DNA of 64,000 nt, from the NCBI GenBank assembly GCA_964035545.1, contig OZ037767.1:16915581-16979580 (forward strand), in the 5' to 3' direction. The stretch is from Bugula neritina. Lineage: Eukaryota; Bryozoa; Gymnolaemata; Cheilostomatida; Bugulidae. Under the pieces are notes generated by a model. It ran no database searches and was not told the origin of the DNA. It worked only from the letters and a program-made list of their open reading frames with translations. Every line of letters begins with the position of its first letter. The stretch's first letter is position 1. Positions 32,704-44,154 of the stretch are shown one piece after another. Made by a program: the position numbers and the translations under genes.

Positions 32704-35273
32704 ACTAGCTTCTAATCATTAGTTATAGCCAGTTAAGAACTCTTGTAGGCAATACAAAACCTTGGCTGGTAAAAACAGACAAGATCTTCTCTTTGACATG
32801 TCACAATACTGGATGGGCTGAAAGAACACTTTAATGTTCTGCTGAGAATTTTATCATAACTTCCACATTCTTTCTTCAAGTATTCATCACTTGAGAACTT
32901 GGCACATTCCAATTTCAAGTCAATGAACAGTTCATGTCTACAGTTCTTAAGATATGCAGAACTTTAGAACTTTGTTGAGGGTTGAAAGGTAAATTCCTTA
33001 ATTTGTTGTTTCTGGCTGAAAGTTTGTTGTTGCAATAATTATTTTGAGTTCTTTTGATTGGTCTAATATATAGCCGAGCTTGAAAATGCTGAAACAAAAT
33101 ATTCCAAAGTTCTGTAAATCATCATCTATACTGTTATTGAATCTTGTAGATGATACAATCCCTGTTTGGCTGGTAAAACACTTCCAGATGTGCATTGGAT
33201 GAGCAACATATTCCTCATTCTCTACTCTGTATGTTGACATTCACACATCTACATCTTAGTAAACTGAAGAGTAGTTTATTAGTGGATCTTCTTAAAACTC
33301 CTCTACAATAAATACTTGGCTAGACACACCATGTCTTTAACTGTTGATCAGATGAGTCTAAAACTCTATATAAAAGTGAGTCCTTTCTCTACCTTTTCTT
33401 GAAATTTTACTTCTTGACTTCCAAATATCTGATTAGAAGAACTTAGTCGTTGTCGTTTTTGGATACTATCCTGTAAAGAACAGTTTAATTTCTGCAACCG
33501 TTTTTCAAGAATAATGCTATTTTTACTTATGACTGTCATTAAATATTTGTAGTTGGCTGGTACAAACTTAGAACTCCTCTACAACAAATACTTGGCTGGA
33601 CACACCATGTCTTTAACTGTTGGTCAGATGACTCCAAAACTTTATAATTATAAAGGTGAATCTTTGTTCTACATTTTCTTGAAATTCTGCTTCTTGACTT
33701 CCAATTGTATCTGACTAGAAGGTCTCAGTTAAAGTATTTTTTTTGTCAATTTTTTGGATTTATTTTTCTATAGAAAAGTTTAATCTTTGCACCGAAACAT
33801 TTTTGAAGTATGGTATAATTTCTGCACATGACTATCATTAAACCTTGTAGATGGTGAGATCACTTGTTGGCTGGTAAAAACACTTCTACGTGTTTATTAG
33901 AAGATCTGATCCACTCTGCAAATTCACTTCTGGTGCATCTCTCCTTGATTTCAAATAGAGTAAACAGTAACTCTATTTCTCAGAACATCTCCAAGACTGT
34001 TTTTTTTAGATAACTATCCAACACAAATATTTGGAGTGGATCAAGTGAAACACCCTTCTAATGTATTTCATACTTCAGTTTCTCTGTTTTGGAGCTGAAT
34101 GAACCCCTTCTTGGCTTCAACTGAACACTAGATGTGGCTCAACTGACCATAACTTGGTAGACTCTATTCTACTAGGGTAATGGTGAGTTTATGTAATACT
34201 TCTATACTATCAGTTTGTATCAGATTATGGAACTCAAATGACATACTTGCAGTACGTGTTTCTAGTTTAGTGTTTGCATGTATGCTGAGCTATATAGTAA
34301 AATATATATTGTAGTAAAATATATAGTAAAATATATAATTATAGTAAAATAGTATAATAAAATGGTGTAGTAAGACATAATATAGTAAAAGAGTGTAAAC
34401 TTTGTGTCTTCTGGCTTCAATTTTTTTCATTGAAATATCTAAAAATTTACAAAAAAAGGTTTAAAATTTGGAATATAACAACAAATTTAAAACTTGGCTT
34501 AGTAATACAATATAAAGCTTCAATTACACCAATTAGGTTTACTATAGGCGTATATATGTAATGCTTTCAGAATATTGCTATTTTAGCAAAACTCCTCTCA
34601 GATTCTTTTCATTTGACTTTTTAGCTTCTGCACACATTCCACAAGATCTTCATCTTGACATGTCATAACACTTGCTGGGCTGAAAGAAACATTTATATGC
34701 TGGTGAAAACTTCTTCCTTTCTGTTCTGCAAACTAGTTGAAGAAGATAACTCAATGTGACTGGTGATCTTTACTGGTAAAGGTAAGCTTTTCTTTCTGTT
34801 TGTATTTGTTTATACTCTTGCTGCTGATTACAAAATGAATATACATTTTAGTCAATTGCAAGATCTGCTAATACACTAATATATAGGGTTATTTACCAGA
34901 GATTCATGTGAACAGCAAATCGTTTTCTTTCTGAACAGAATCAGGCCAGCTATGTTATTGAAATATATATTTTGTTGTAGACTTATTTCGAAGAAATGAA
35001 TATCACACTAAGGCTGGTATCCTCACATATCTGGCTGAGTTGAATGAAGATTATTCTCTGGAATATTTTCACACCTCAGAACTTTACAGAAGAAACAAAT
35101 CTCCATGTTCTGCTGAGAACTTTTTTCTATTCTTCAAACTTCCAAATATTTAACACTCGAGATCACAATTGCACCTGAACTTCTGAATCTACAAGTAGAC
35201 TGAGCCAGAGTCTACAGCACTTACTCAGAATATTATACTCAAAACTTCCACCTGCACTTCTTTTAGCTTTAAA

Positions 35274-36095
35274 GTAAGCTTATAGTTTCTATTATCTATC
35301 TTAGTGAAGATTTAGCATAAATTCTTGTAAATTCTTTTAGCTCATCAGACATGCCTATTTTTTAAATGTTTTGTAAATATTTGAAATAGGTTTTCAGAAT
35401 GACCTACACTGTCCATGGATGTTTGTTTGTTTCAGGTTATAAAACATTGCTTCCCTATAGAGTTTTCAAACTTGTTGATAGGGTCATTTGATTTCCCTGT
35501 GCCGTGATGGTTACATAATTTATTTGGCTGATAGAGAATGTGTTTCTAATGACATCTACTGCTCACCGAATTTCCTCTTCAAACCTTTAACCAAAACCAA
35601 AAGTGAGTTATTGGAAAATTGCCATTTTGAGCAGTTTACCTATAGTTCAGTTAAAATGTTTTATTGTGAGAATTTTTATTAAAATTGATAGGTGTTCGTA
35701 GATTTCCCACATCATGTAGAGACAAACTGAACCATAGTTAATAATGATGTTACTGCATGCAGTACTGCAGGCTATAGGAGTTGTGGTACCACCTTGTGGG
35801 CCTCGGAATCTGAGAGCATATCTCAGCAGTAACACTAGAGAAGGTAATAATGCATACTATAATATATTCCCTACTGTTACAATTTTAACATGTGTGGCAT
35901 TTGAATTAATTTGTGTCTCTCCAAGTGTTTAGGAAGAGGCAGCTGGTCAAATCTATTAGTTTAAGATGTGTAATGTATCTATTGTTGGATAGTAATATAA
36001 GATATGTATTACATAATAACATAATGTATCTATCATTATATGATATAAAGGCTTGTTATGTTCTCTTATTTGTATAAAGCCATTTGTAACTAAGT
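35274..36095. other. No gene recognised
   Basis: Two frames of 60-65 codons (35488-35682 and 35744-35932) have no recognisable motifs. Confidence 0.5.
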
Positions 36096-36296
36096 ACACA
36101 TGTTGTCATGGTAATACTATGTATACATGTGTGATGTTGTCATAGTGATACTTTGTGTACATGTGTTGTCATGGTGATACTATGTATACATGTGTTGTCA
36201 TGGTGATACTATCTATACATGTGTTGTCATGGTGATACTGTGTATACATGTGTTGTCATGGTGATACTATGTGTACATGTGTTGTCATGGTAATGA
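36096..36296. repeat. 29-bp minisatellite
   Basis: About seven units of atgtgttgtcatggtgatac plus tatgtatac. Confidence 0.85.
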
Positions 36297-38279
36297 AAGT
36301 TTGTTTCTAGAAAGCAGGTACTAGCCAGGACCACCAGCTGACAGGTGAAGGTAGTAATAGTAGTCAACAGATATAGTTTGGTCACATGTATTAATACTTC
36401 CTGTTACATCTTGTGACAGTTTAAATAAAATACACTGCGGTATATTTAGCACTGGGTGAAATTTTAGGGTTCTTAGTCTAAATGTGTGACCAGACAATCT
36501 TTACAATGATTTTTGTTAATTTATAATTTTCAGCTGCTTTTTAATTTACAACATTTATACCATGATTGAGAAAGTCAGAGCAAATTCAGCATAAATTCTT
36601 ATAATTGCTACCAATTGAGCCGTTAATGAGTTAGCTGAGCGAAACTCTACGACCTTATACTTTCCAACTTGCGTAGCTCTTGAGATGCTGAGGGAATCTG
36701 ATGCATGATTGTAGTTAATGTCTGTTGGAATGTAGATAGACAACTCCTATATTGACTATTCACAAAAGTAAAATGAATGTTTGATCTAGGAAAGTGGCTG
36801 TAGAATAATATTATGATGATATGTTCTTCAGTCATAAACAGTTAACAGTGTGTTGTATTTCAGTGACTCCCTGTTACAGTAGTCTTCACACCTCATATCA
36901 ACATCTAGCTCTCTACAGCAGCTGTACATAGTATAATCTGAGTGTATTTATTACTCTGGTCTACAATGCAGAGATAGGAAATACCTTTTGGTGAGGTAAA
37001 GACTTTTACTTTCTAATATGTTACAGTAACTCTCTGAAGGTATTTTATTGTAACACACTATCGTTTAAAGCTTAAGCATTTCCATAACTAATAGAGGAAT
37101 CTTATATGTAGATAAAATTCTTATTTGAAATTATCTGGAACATTAAAATATTATTACATTCGATCAAATAATCAGGTATTTGAGTTTTGAATTTATAACA
37201 GCTAATTATTTATTTACATGTAAGTATGAAGCTGACCGCCATTTACTTGGAGTCATCCCACATGACACAATCTTGGTTATCTTGATTGTCAACCTTCATG
37301 TGTTGCTTTTTAGAGGAGCAACCAGAAATTATCGCTCTTAGAAGACTCAAGTGTAAGACTATTCAAGTACCTTGTAGCCAGAGGAGGGTCATATGACACA
37401 AGCAGTAAGTCTCAAGCAGAGCATTTTGAGATATGAAGGAGTTACCTTCTCTAATTCTTTTACAATCACTCCAAAATAACTATTCTCCTTGCACTTTTAT
37501 AGTTGGTAGTGATCACCAAGCAAAGGTTGATTTAATTCTCGATATTTATATACTGAGTTTTAGCAATTATTGAATAACTTTAAATTTTTAGTCATGCATT
37601 GCAGGAAAATCAACCACTCGGTTTACGGAGCTGAAACAGTTTATGAAATGAGATCGTAACCTTTAATTGGCCAGCCATTGACAGCTCTGAAATATCCAAC
37701 ATGGTAGATGAACTTTTCCCCAGATAATCTCTGCACTGGACAGTCACACAGTACACAGTACAAACTCTGTGAGTATCAACCACCTCTGACAGGGACAGAT
37801 AACTTCTAATCAGAGGTAAATCAGGCTGTTGGTTTTCCTGTTATTTAATATAATAGTTTGCGTTAATTCACATTTGCCCGCAGATAGCTAAGGCACTACT
37901 TATCTTAGAACTGTCAGCATTAACATTACTATCAGCTATAATAGTGAATATTTATTTAAGCTGAGCTCATTTCTATTGTAGAAAATTCCTCTTGCAACTT
38001 TCATCACAGATCTCTCATATAATAGTTTCTTCTGGAGTTCACCAGGAAACTATTGCTCTCAATGCTCTTTACCATATCTGCAGACATCAGTGTGAAATGG
38101 CCCTCAGCCCTGGTGATATATGCATCAATACTTAACACTTGCTTCATAAACATAAACATAATTTTCTGCATGTTATTTGTTGGCTAAAATGCAACATTAA
38201 GGTCATTAGTTGATTTTTGTTTAGAATGTAATATTATGGTTTTTAATTGACTTTAAAGTTTGTAAATACTAATTTATAT
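36297..38279. other. AT-rich stretch with exon-like segments, no open frame
   Basis: Segments such as 36864-37000, 37315-37405 and 37605-37815 have acceptor-like starts (tatttcag, ctttttag, cattgcag) and donor-like ends, but stops in all frames. They may continue the module series of block 2. Nothing firmer can be said. Confidence 0.3.
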
Positions 38280-39215
38280 GGCAGATAATTTTTTTATCTT
38301 ACAAGATTGTGAAGCACAACAGAAAATATTAGACCTTTAAGAGTTGCTGTATAAGCCTTGTACAGGTTATTGTAGCCTCAGCTATCCGTTAGGCTTTTGT
38401 TTTAAGAAACTTCCTAATTTGGATGAACATAGAACAAGTAGTGAAATGAAGTTCTCTCAGCAGAACTTGAATCTAATGCTATACACAGTTTTCAAAGGAT
38501 TGACTCTAATAGGCTATATATAACATGGCTTCATTGATGGCCTTAATTTGACAAGAATTATAGTGCTCAGTGAATTTTAGAATGCTAAGTGGCTAAAAGC
38601 AGACTAGAATAATTTTATTTGGTAATATAACAGAAAATCACTAAAACTACTATTCATAAATAGGCAGTTTTACTTAAGGTAGTAAAAATGGTATCTTATA
38701 GTGTAAAATAACCAATTTAATTAAACCTCTTCTATTGATTACATCTAAGGCCATCTTCTAGAATAAGTTTGTGGTAGCTATCTAGAATTGTTTATTGGGC
38801 TGTTTTAAATTACTACATTCTAGGATAACTTTACACGTTGTAATATTTGAAATATACACTACAGCTTATTGTAGTAAACTTCTATATAGTCAAACAATTG
38901 CCTGAAATTTATTAGCTAAGGTTTTATCTAAAATAGTCACTAGAATGTTGAAAAGTAGAGCCAGATATTTAAAGTTCAATGAAAATGATGCCCAATAAGT
39001 ATATCTTTCAGTAACTTAACTAATATCTACAAATACAGCTAACATCTGCTCACAGCACTGAGGCCTATCAACAGCTAACTAACTGCAACTAGTAGCACTA
39101 ATTTATTTTTCTTTACGGATATTCTAACTCTCATTGGCTATAACAGTAAACAATATACATGTATAAAATATGCTATATGTTGTATAATTTGAATATGCAT
39201 ATATGTCGTATGCTT
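38280..39215 (+). repeat. Left arm of a large inverted repeat
   Basis: The reverse complement of this arm matches 40680-41895 over its length with gaps. The best part is about 38800-39200 against 40700-41150 (e.g. ctgaaagatatacttatt and aatatctggctctacttttc in the right arm). It is imperfect, so the repeat is old. Confidence 0.75.
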
Positions 39216-39222
39216 ATAACAC

Positions 39223-39275
39223 ACACACTCACCTACACTACACACACGCACACACACACTCACACACACACACAG
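39223..39275. repeat. (CA)n microsatellite
   Basis: Interrupted acacac/cacgca run at the inner edge of the left arm. Confidence 0.85.
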
Positions 39276-39329
39276 CTGAAGTACATGCGTAACCATAGTA
39301 TAAGCCTAGCTGTAATATATACATAATTC

Positions 39330-40615
39330 ATAACTGTAGTATAGACATATAGCTGTAATATAGTCATATAGCTGTAACATAGTCATATAGCTGTAACATA
39401 GTCATATAACTAATATAGTCATATAGCTGTAATATAGCCATATAGCTTTAATATAGTCATATAGCTGTAATATAGTCATATAGCTGTAATATAGTCATAT
39501 AGCTGTAATATAGTCATATAGCTGTAATATAGTCATAAAGTTACAATATAGACATATAGCTGTAATATAGTCATATAGCTGTAATATAGACATATAGCTG
39601 TAATAATTATAGTCATATTATAGCTGTAACATAGTCATATAGCTAATATAGTCATATAGCCGTAATATAGACATATAGCTGTAATATAGTCATATAGCTG
39701 TAATATAGTCATATAACTAATATAGTCATATAGCTGTAACATAGTCATATAACTAATATAGTCCTATAGCTGTAATATAGTCATATTATAGCTGTAACAT
39801 AGTCATATAACTAATATAGTCATATAGCTGTGTTATAGTCCTACAGCTGTAACATAGTCATATAGCTGTAACATAGTCATATAGCTGTAACATAGTCATA
39901 TAGCTAATATAGTCATATAGCTGTAATATAGTCATATAGCTGTAATATAGTCATATAGCTGTAATATAGTCATATAACTAATATAGTCATATAGCTGTAA
40001 CATAGTCATATAGCTAATATAGTCATATAGCTGTAATATAGTCATATAGCTGTAATATAGTCATATAGCTGTAATATAGTCATATAACTAATATAGTCAT
40101 ATAGCTGTAACATAGTCATATAACTAATATAGTCATATAGCTGTAATATAGACATATAGCTGTAATATAGTCATATTATAGCTGTAACATAGTCATATAA
40201 CTAATATAGTCATATAGCTGTAATATAGTCCTACAGCTGTAACATAGTCATATAGCTGTAACATAGTCATATAGCTAATATAGTCATATAGCTGTAATAT
40301 AGTCATATAGCTGTAACATAGTCATATAGCTGTAACATAGTCATATAGCTAATATAGTCATATAGCTGTAATATAGTCATATAGCTGTAACATAGTCATA
40401 TAGCTGTAACATAGTCATATAACTAATATAGACATATAGCTGTAACATAGTCATATAGCTGTAACATAGTCATATAGCTAATATAGTTATATAGCTGTAA
40501 TATAGTCATATAGCTGTAATATAGTCATATAGCTGTAATATAGTCATATAGCTGTAATATAGTCATATAGCTGTAACATAGTCATATAGTTGCAATATAG
40601 TCATATAGCTGTAAT
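39330..40615. repeat. 17-19 bp minisatellite in the loop of the inverted repeat
   Basis: About 70 units of atagtcatatagctgtaat and the shorter variant atagtcatataactaat, with variants interspersed in repeating patterns. Confidence 0.9.
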
Positions 40616-40679
40616 ATAGAAATAGTGATAGTAGAAGTATAGCTGTAATATAAGCATAATTGTAGTGTAGACATAGCTA

Positions 40680-41895
40680 TAGTATAAACTTATATGTATG
40701 TATGTAAATAATATATGTATATTCAAATAATACAACATATGGTATCTTATATGTATATTGTTGACTAAAAGCTATAATTATTATAGAGCCCATAACAGTT
40801 AAAATATCTATAAGAAATAAATTAGTGCTACTAGCTATAGTTAGTTAGCTGTTAATATTGGTAATAGTGCTCTTAGCAGCTGTTAGCTGTAATATTAGAC
40901 ATGAGTTTTGTTGCTGAAAGATATACTTATTCATGAGCATCATTATCGTTATTAAACTTTGAATATCTGGCTCTACTTTTCAACGTTCTAGTGCCCATTT
41001 TAGATAAAACTTTTGCTAATAAATTCCACGCAATTGTTCCACGATATAGCAGTTAACTTTGATAAGCTCCTGTGTATATTTTCAAATATTACAACACATA
41101 AAGTTATTCTAGCATGTAATAGTTTAATGCAGCCCAATAAACAACTCTAAACAGCTACAAAAAATAGAAGAAGTGTCAAGAGTTTAATTAAACTGTTATT
41201 GCTATATATATGCATGTGTAAAGCTTTATAGACATGACTGCAGTATAAGCATAGCTGTATAGTAAAGACATAGCTATATAGTGTAAGTTTAGCTGTATTA
41301 TATACATTGTTTAACCTGTAAGCTCTTACTTGTACACTTGTATTAAGGTAATCTTACTTATACCCATCTTGGTTAATCAGATACAGATATTTAAGCTGGT
41401 CAAATACCAGCAAAATATTGCTAGCACATGTATAAAAAAGTTACTTCGAAATGGACCGGTTATAATTTGTAAGTATATAATGAAACATGCCTGTGCCTAT
41501 GTAGTATGAATATATCAAACAGTTTTGACCACTTGCCATTCTGATTTTAATGAGACCTGTCATTAGTATTATTAATGATCATGATTTGTAACTAACATTT
41601 TCAAATCTTTGAAAACTTTTCAGTTTAGTTTGAAATAAATTGCTACACTGTTTCGAACTAAAAATTTCATAAAAACCTTTTTTCTCCTGACATCCAATTG
41701 ACATTAGTTAAATAATATCTTCATGTATTACAAAGTTGTTAGAGCCTAAAGGAAAGTTGACATTACAAGAACAAGAACAACTTAAGCTATGAAAGGAATA
41801 AAATATTAGCTAACTTTAGAATCTAATATTTTTCTGTTGTGCAAACTGTATTTTCAATTTATCTTCATTATCTGTTTAAGTCAAAGTATTTTTTA
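40680..41895 (-). repeat. Right arm of the large inverted repeat
   Basis: Partner of 38280-39215 in opposite orientation. It is longer than the left arm, with extra segments around 41200-41750 that have no counterpart. Confidence 0.7.
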
Positions 41896-42681
41896 TGAGA
41901 AACATAGTTTAGTAGTTTCATTCAATTTCAATAAAACTTAAACTAAAACATCCATAAAACAATGCTGTGTTATGTTTATTTATTAAACAAAAACCTTAAC
42001 AAAAAACCAATTCAGGGTGACCTGTACCTATTCTAAGCGTTAATGCGGAAGCAATCTTGGCAGGTTATTGGAGTTGTGTTCTTATCTTGAGGATCACATC
42101 TTAGCAGCTTATATGATGCAGAAACTTTTACAGCTTCATTTAGTTACTATTTCTATCGCATACAGATACTATTCGGCTCATACTGTAATCACAAAACAAT
42201 GCTGGATAGGATATTTAATAACTAGCCAAAAATCAGCTTCACCAAAATATGTTATGGCGAAAATGACTTCACAGTCAATCAGCTCTGTTATATTGCATTA
42301 GCAAAAAATATAAAATATAAATAGCAATACTACTCAATAATTATTTCTTCTTAGAATTTATTTGCATTATAATTATGTAGGAGTAAATAAATGTAAATGG
42401 AGAGCTAGGCATAAGACATAATAAGGTACTTCTTGTCCTTTCAAAATGGGGCGCAGTTTTGCTATTTTTGAGTTGTCTATCCATTTTTGCTTATGTCTAA
42501 GCTTGGTTATGACAATTTAATCAATAAAATCTATGTTGCTTATTTGGCAGACTATTTTGCTGTATGAAATTTTGGGTAATAGCAGTGCTAACAACTCGTA
42601 CTGTTAATATTACATTATCTCATATAGTTGCACTTTCTTTTGACAGATAACGAAACTGAAGGTAATTTAACAGACATTTAG
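41896..42681. other. No gene recognised
   Basis: A 77-codon frame (42068-42301) shows no known motif or link to the TARBP1-like exons downstream. It cannot be claimed as a gene. Confidence 0.5.
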
Positions 42682-42744
42682 AGCATTAGGAAAGATGGGT
42701 TGATTCTGGTTACCTTCATCATTGAGAAACTGCCAAACCTGGAG
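42682..42744 (+). CDS. TARBP1: TARBP1-like exon a (start of SpoU domain)
   Basis: 63 nt in phase 0, acceptor gacatttag, donor gtaaca. Matches the beginning of the SpoU fold (LIxV...K..NL). Confidence 0.55.
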
Positions 42745-42774
42745 GTAACATGTCTTTTGCTCACTCCATAGTCT

Positions 42775-43205
42775 AGTAGGCTATATATCTATTCTATTAC
42801 TCTTCCTATAGCCTACTATATGTATGGTACTTACTCTATAGTCTAGTATATATCTATTCTATTACTCACTCTATAGTCTAGTATATATCTACTCTATTAC
42901 TCACTCTATAGTTTAATATATATCTACTCTATAACTCACTCTATAGTCTAATATATATCTACTCTATTACTCACTCCATAGTCTAGTATCTATCTACTCC
43001 ATTACTAACTCTATAGTCTAATATATATCCATTCTATTACTCACTCTATAGTCTAGTATATATCTATTCTATTACTCACTCTATAGTCTAATATATATCC
43101 ATTCTATTACTCACTCTATAATCTAGTATATATCTACTCTATTACCAACTCTATAGCCTAGTATATATCTACTCTATTACTCACTCTATAGCCTAGTATA
43201 TATCT
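42775..43205. repeat. 35-bp minisatellite inside the TARBP1-like gene
   Basis: About 12 units of actctatagtctagtatata plus tctactctattactc, occupying the place where the motif 1 exon is expected. Confidence 0.9.
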
Positions 43206-43264
43206 AGTCTACGACCCATATAAATTAAAGTTTATGTAGAACTGCTGAAACATTCTGAGTACAG

Positions 43265-43354
43265 GAAATGGTTGTGAACAATCTGAAGCTGATACAAGAC
43301 GCCAACTTCCTGTCTACGTCAGTGACTGCTCATCAGTGGATTTCTATGAAACAA
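43265..43354 (+). CDS. TARBP1: TARBP1-like exon b
   Basis: 90 nt in phase 0: MVVNNLKLIQDANFLSTSVT and AHQWISMKQ, equivalent to the family segment ending in SAEQW. The donor is gtgagg. Confidence 0.7.
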
Positions 43355-43441
43355 GTGAGGCGTGTGTTGACTTATTATATACTGCAGAGGGAAAACTAGC
43401 CACAGGTGTCATTCTCAATGCTAACATGAGTATTGTTTTAG

Positions 43442-43581
43442 GTTCCTGCGCACTGCCTCCCGCAGCACTTGAGCGCGATGAGAGAAGAATATGACTACAC
43501 CATAGTTGCTCTGGAGCAGACCACCAACAGTAAACCACTAACTCACTATAACATGCCAGCTAAGACTCTTCTACTTCTCGG
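43442..43581 (+). CDS. TARBP1: TARBP1-like exon c (motif 2)
   Basis: 140 nt. Contains YDYTIVALEQT and AKTLLLLG, the beta-strand and glycine of SpoU motif 2. It ends GG and is completed by C of the next exon. Confidence 0.8.
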
Positions 43582-43976
43582 GTACAATTTTACTGTTCAA
43601 GATTATGAGTTTTCTACTGCTTTAAACAGCCTTTATCCATCTTGTTTGTTGGTTGACAATAACTAGATGCCATTAGTCTCTAGATTGTCTATAGCTATCA
43701 ACAGTTTTGATGAAAAATTTAATTTCCTCATTAGACTTATTAAACGTACAAGTTTGTGATGAATATATTGCAGTTAAATTTATCCTTTGCTTTGGTGTCC
43801 CTACATAGAGATGTGATCAGCAATATAAACTAAAGCTGACCTATATTTGCATTAAATTCTACCTCTCTAAACACCTAACTTAGAAGGTCACTTTTGATGT
43901 TTGACCTCCTTATAAGCCTGATGGCTACCAGTCAAAAGAGTTAACCATATTTGACTATATACTCATTGTATTTTAG

Positions 43977-44154
43977 CAATGAAAAAGAAGGAATTCCTGC
44001 AGAGCTCATACAGCTAGCTGATGTCTGCGTTATAGAAATATCACGACAAGGAATTATTCGCTCTCTTAATGTTCATGTCAGTGGAGCTCTTTTGATATGG
44101 GAGTACAGAAAGCAACGTCTGTTCGAACAGGAAGTCAGTGCAAAAACCTCATGA
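43977..44154 (+). CDS. TARBP1: TARBP1-like exon d (motifs 2/3, stop)
   Basis: [11 protein letters not shown], then the motif 3 SAM-knot sequence [17 protein letters not shown], then the stop. AATAAA at 44344-44349, 190 nt downstream, is a likely poly(A) signal. Confidence 0.85.

Larger units (their letters stand above)
30890..35273 (+). other. Block 2 of splice-competent exon-like modules (N1-N8)
   Basis: Modules with acceptor and donor borders: 30890-31112, 31293-31412, 32749-32988, 33150-33375, 33553-33655, 33851-34182, 34625-34781 and 34981-35273. By sequence 33150 matches 22060, 33851 matches 22504, 34981 matches 21636, and 34625 resembles 30890 and ends like 21371-21400. The same cycle of modules therefore repeats. 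Before the LTR element inserted, both blocks formed one ~6.4 kb series. Some frames are open for up to ~60 codons (34981 module) but all are interrupted. A gene with repeated exons that has decayed, or a non-coding spliced transcript, are both possible. Confidence 0.5.
42682..44154 (+). pseudogene. TARBP1: TARBP1-like SpoU rRNA/tRNA methyltransferase, 3' end, motif 1 exon missing
   Basis: Four exons encode the C-terminal SpoU (SPOUT-class) methyltransferase domain of TARBP1/Trm3, which 2'-O-methylates tRNA ribose: 42682-42744 (DGLILVTFIIEKLPNLE), 43265-43354, 43442-43581 and 43977-44154 (stop TGA). The last two hold motifs 2 and 3: [16 protein letters not shown] and [19 protein letters not shown]. 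The borders are GT-AG and the frame is continuous. Compared with the family, about 15 residues containing motif 1 (GG..R with its catalytic Arg) are absent between exons 1 and 2, where only a 35-bp minisatellite lies. The long N-terminal ARM-type region is not found upstream. Either a partial pseudogene or a gene whose missing exons are outside or lost. Confidence 0.8.

Noticed and set aside
42068-42301. 77-codon frame upstream of the TARBP1-like exons
   Set aside because: No match to the expected TARBP1 sequence, no clear splice link and no known motif.
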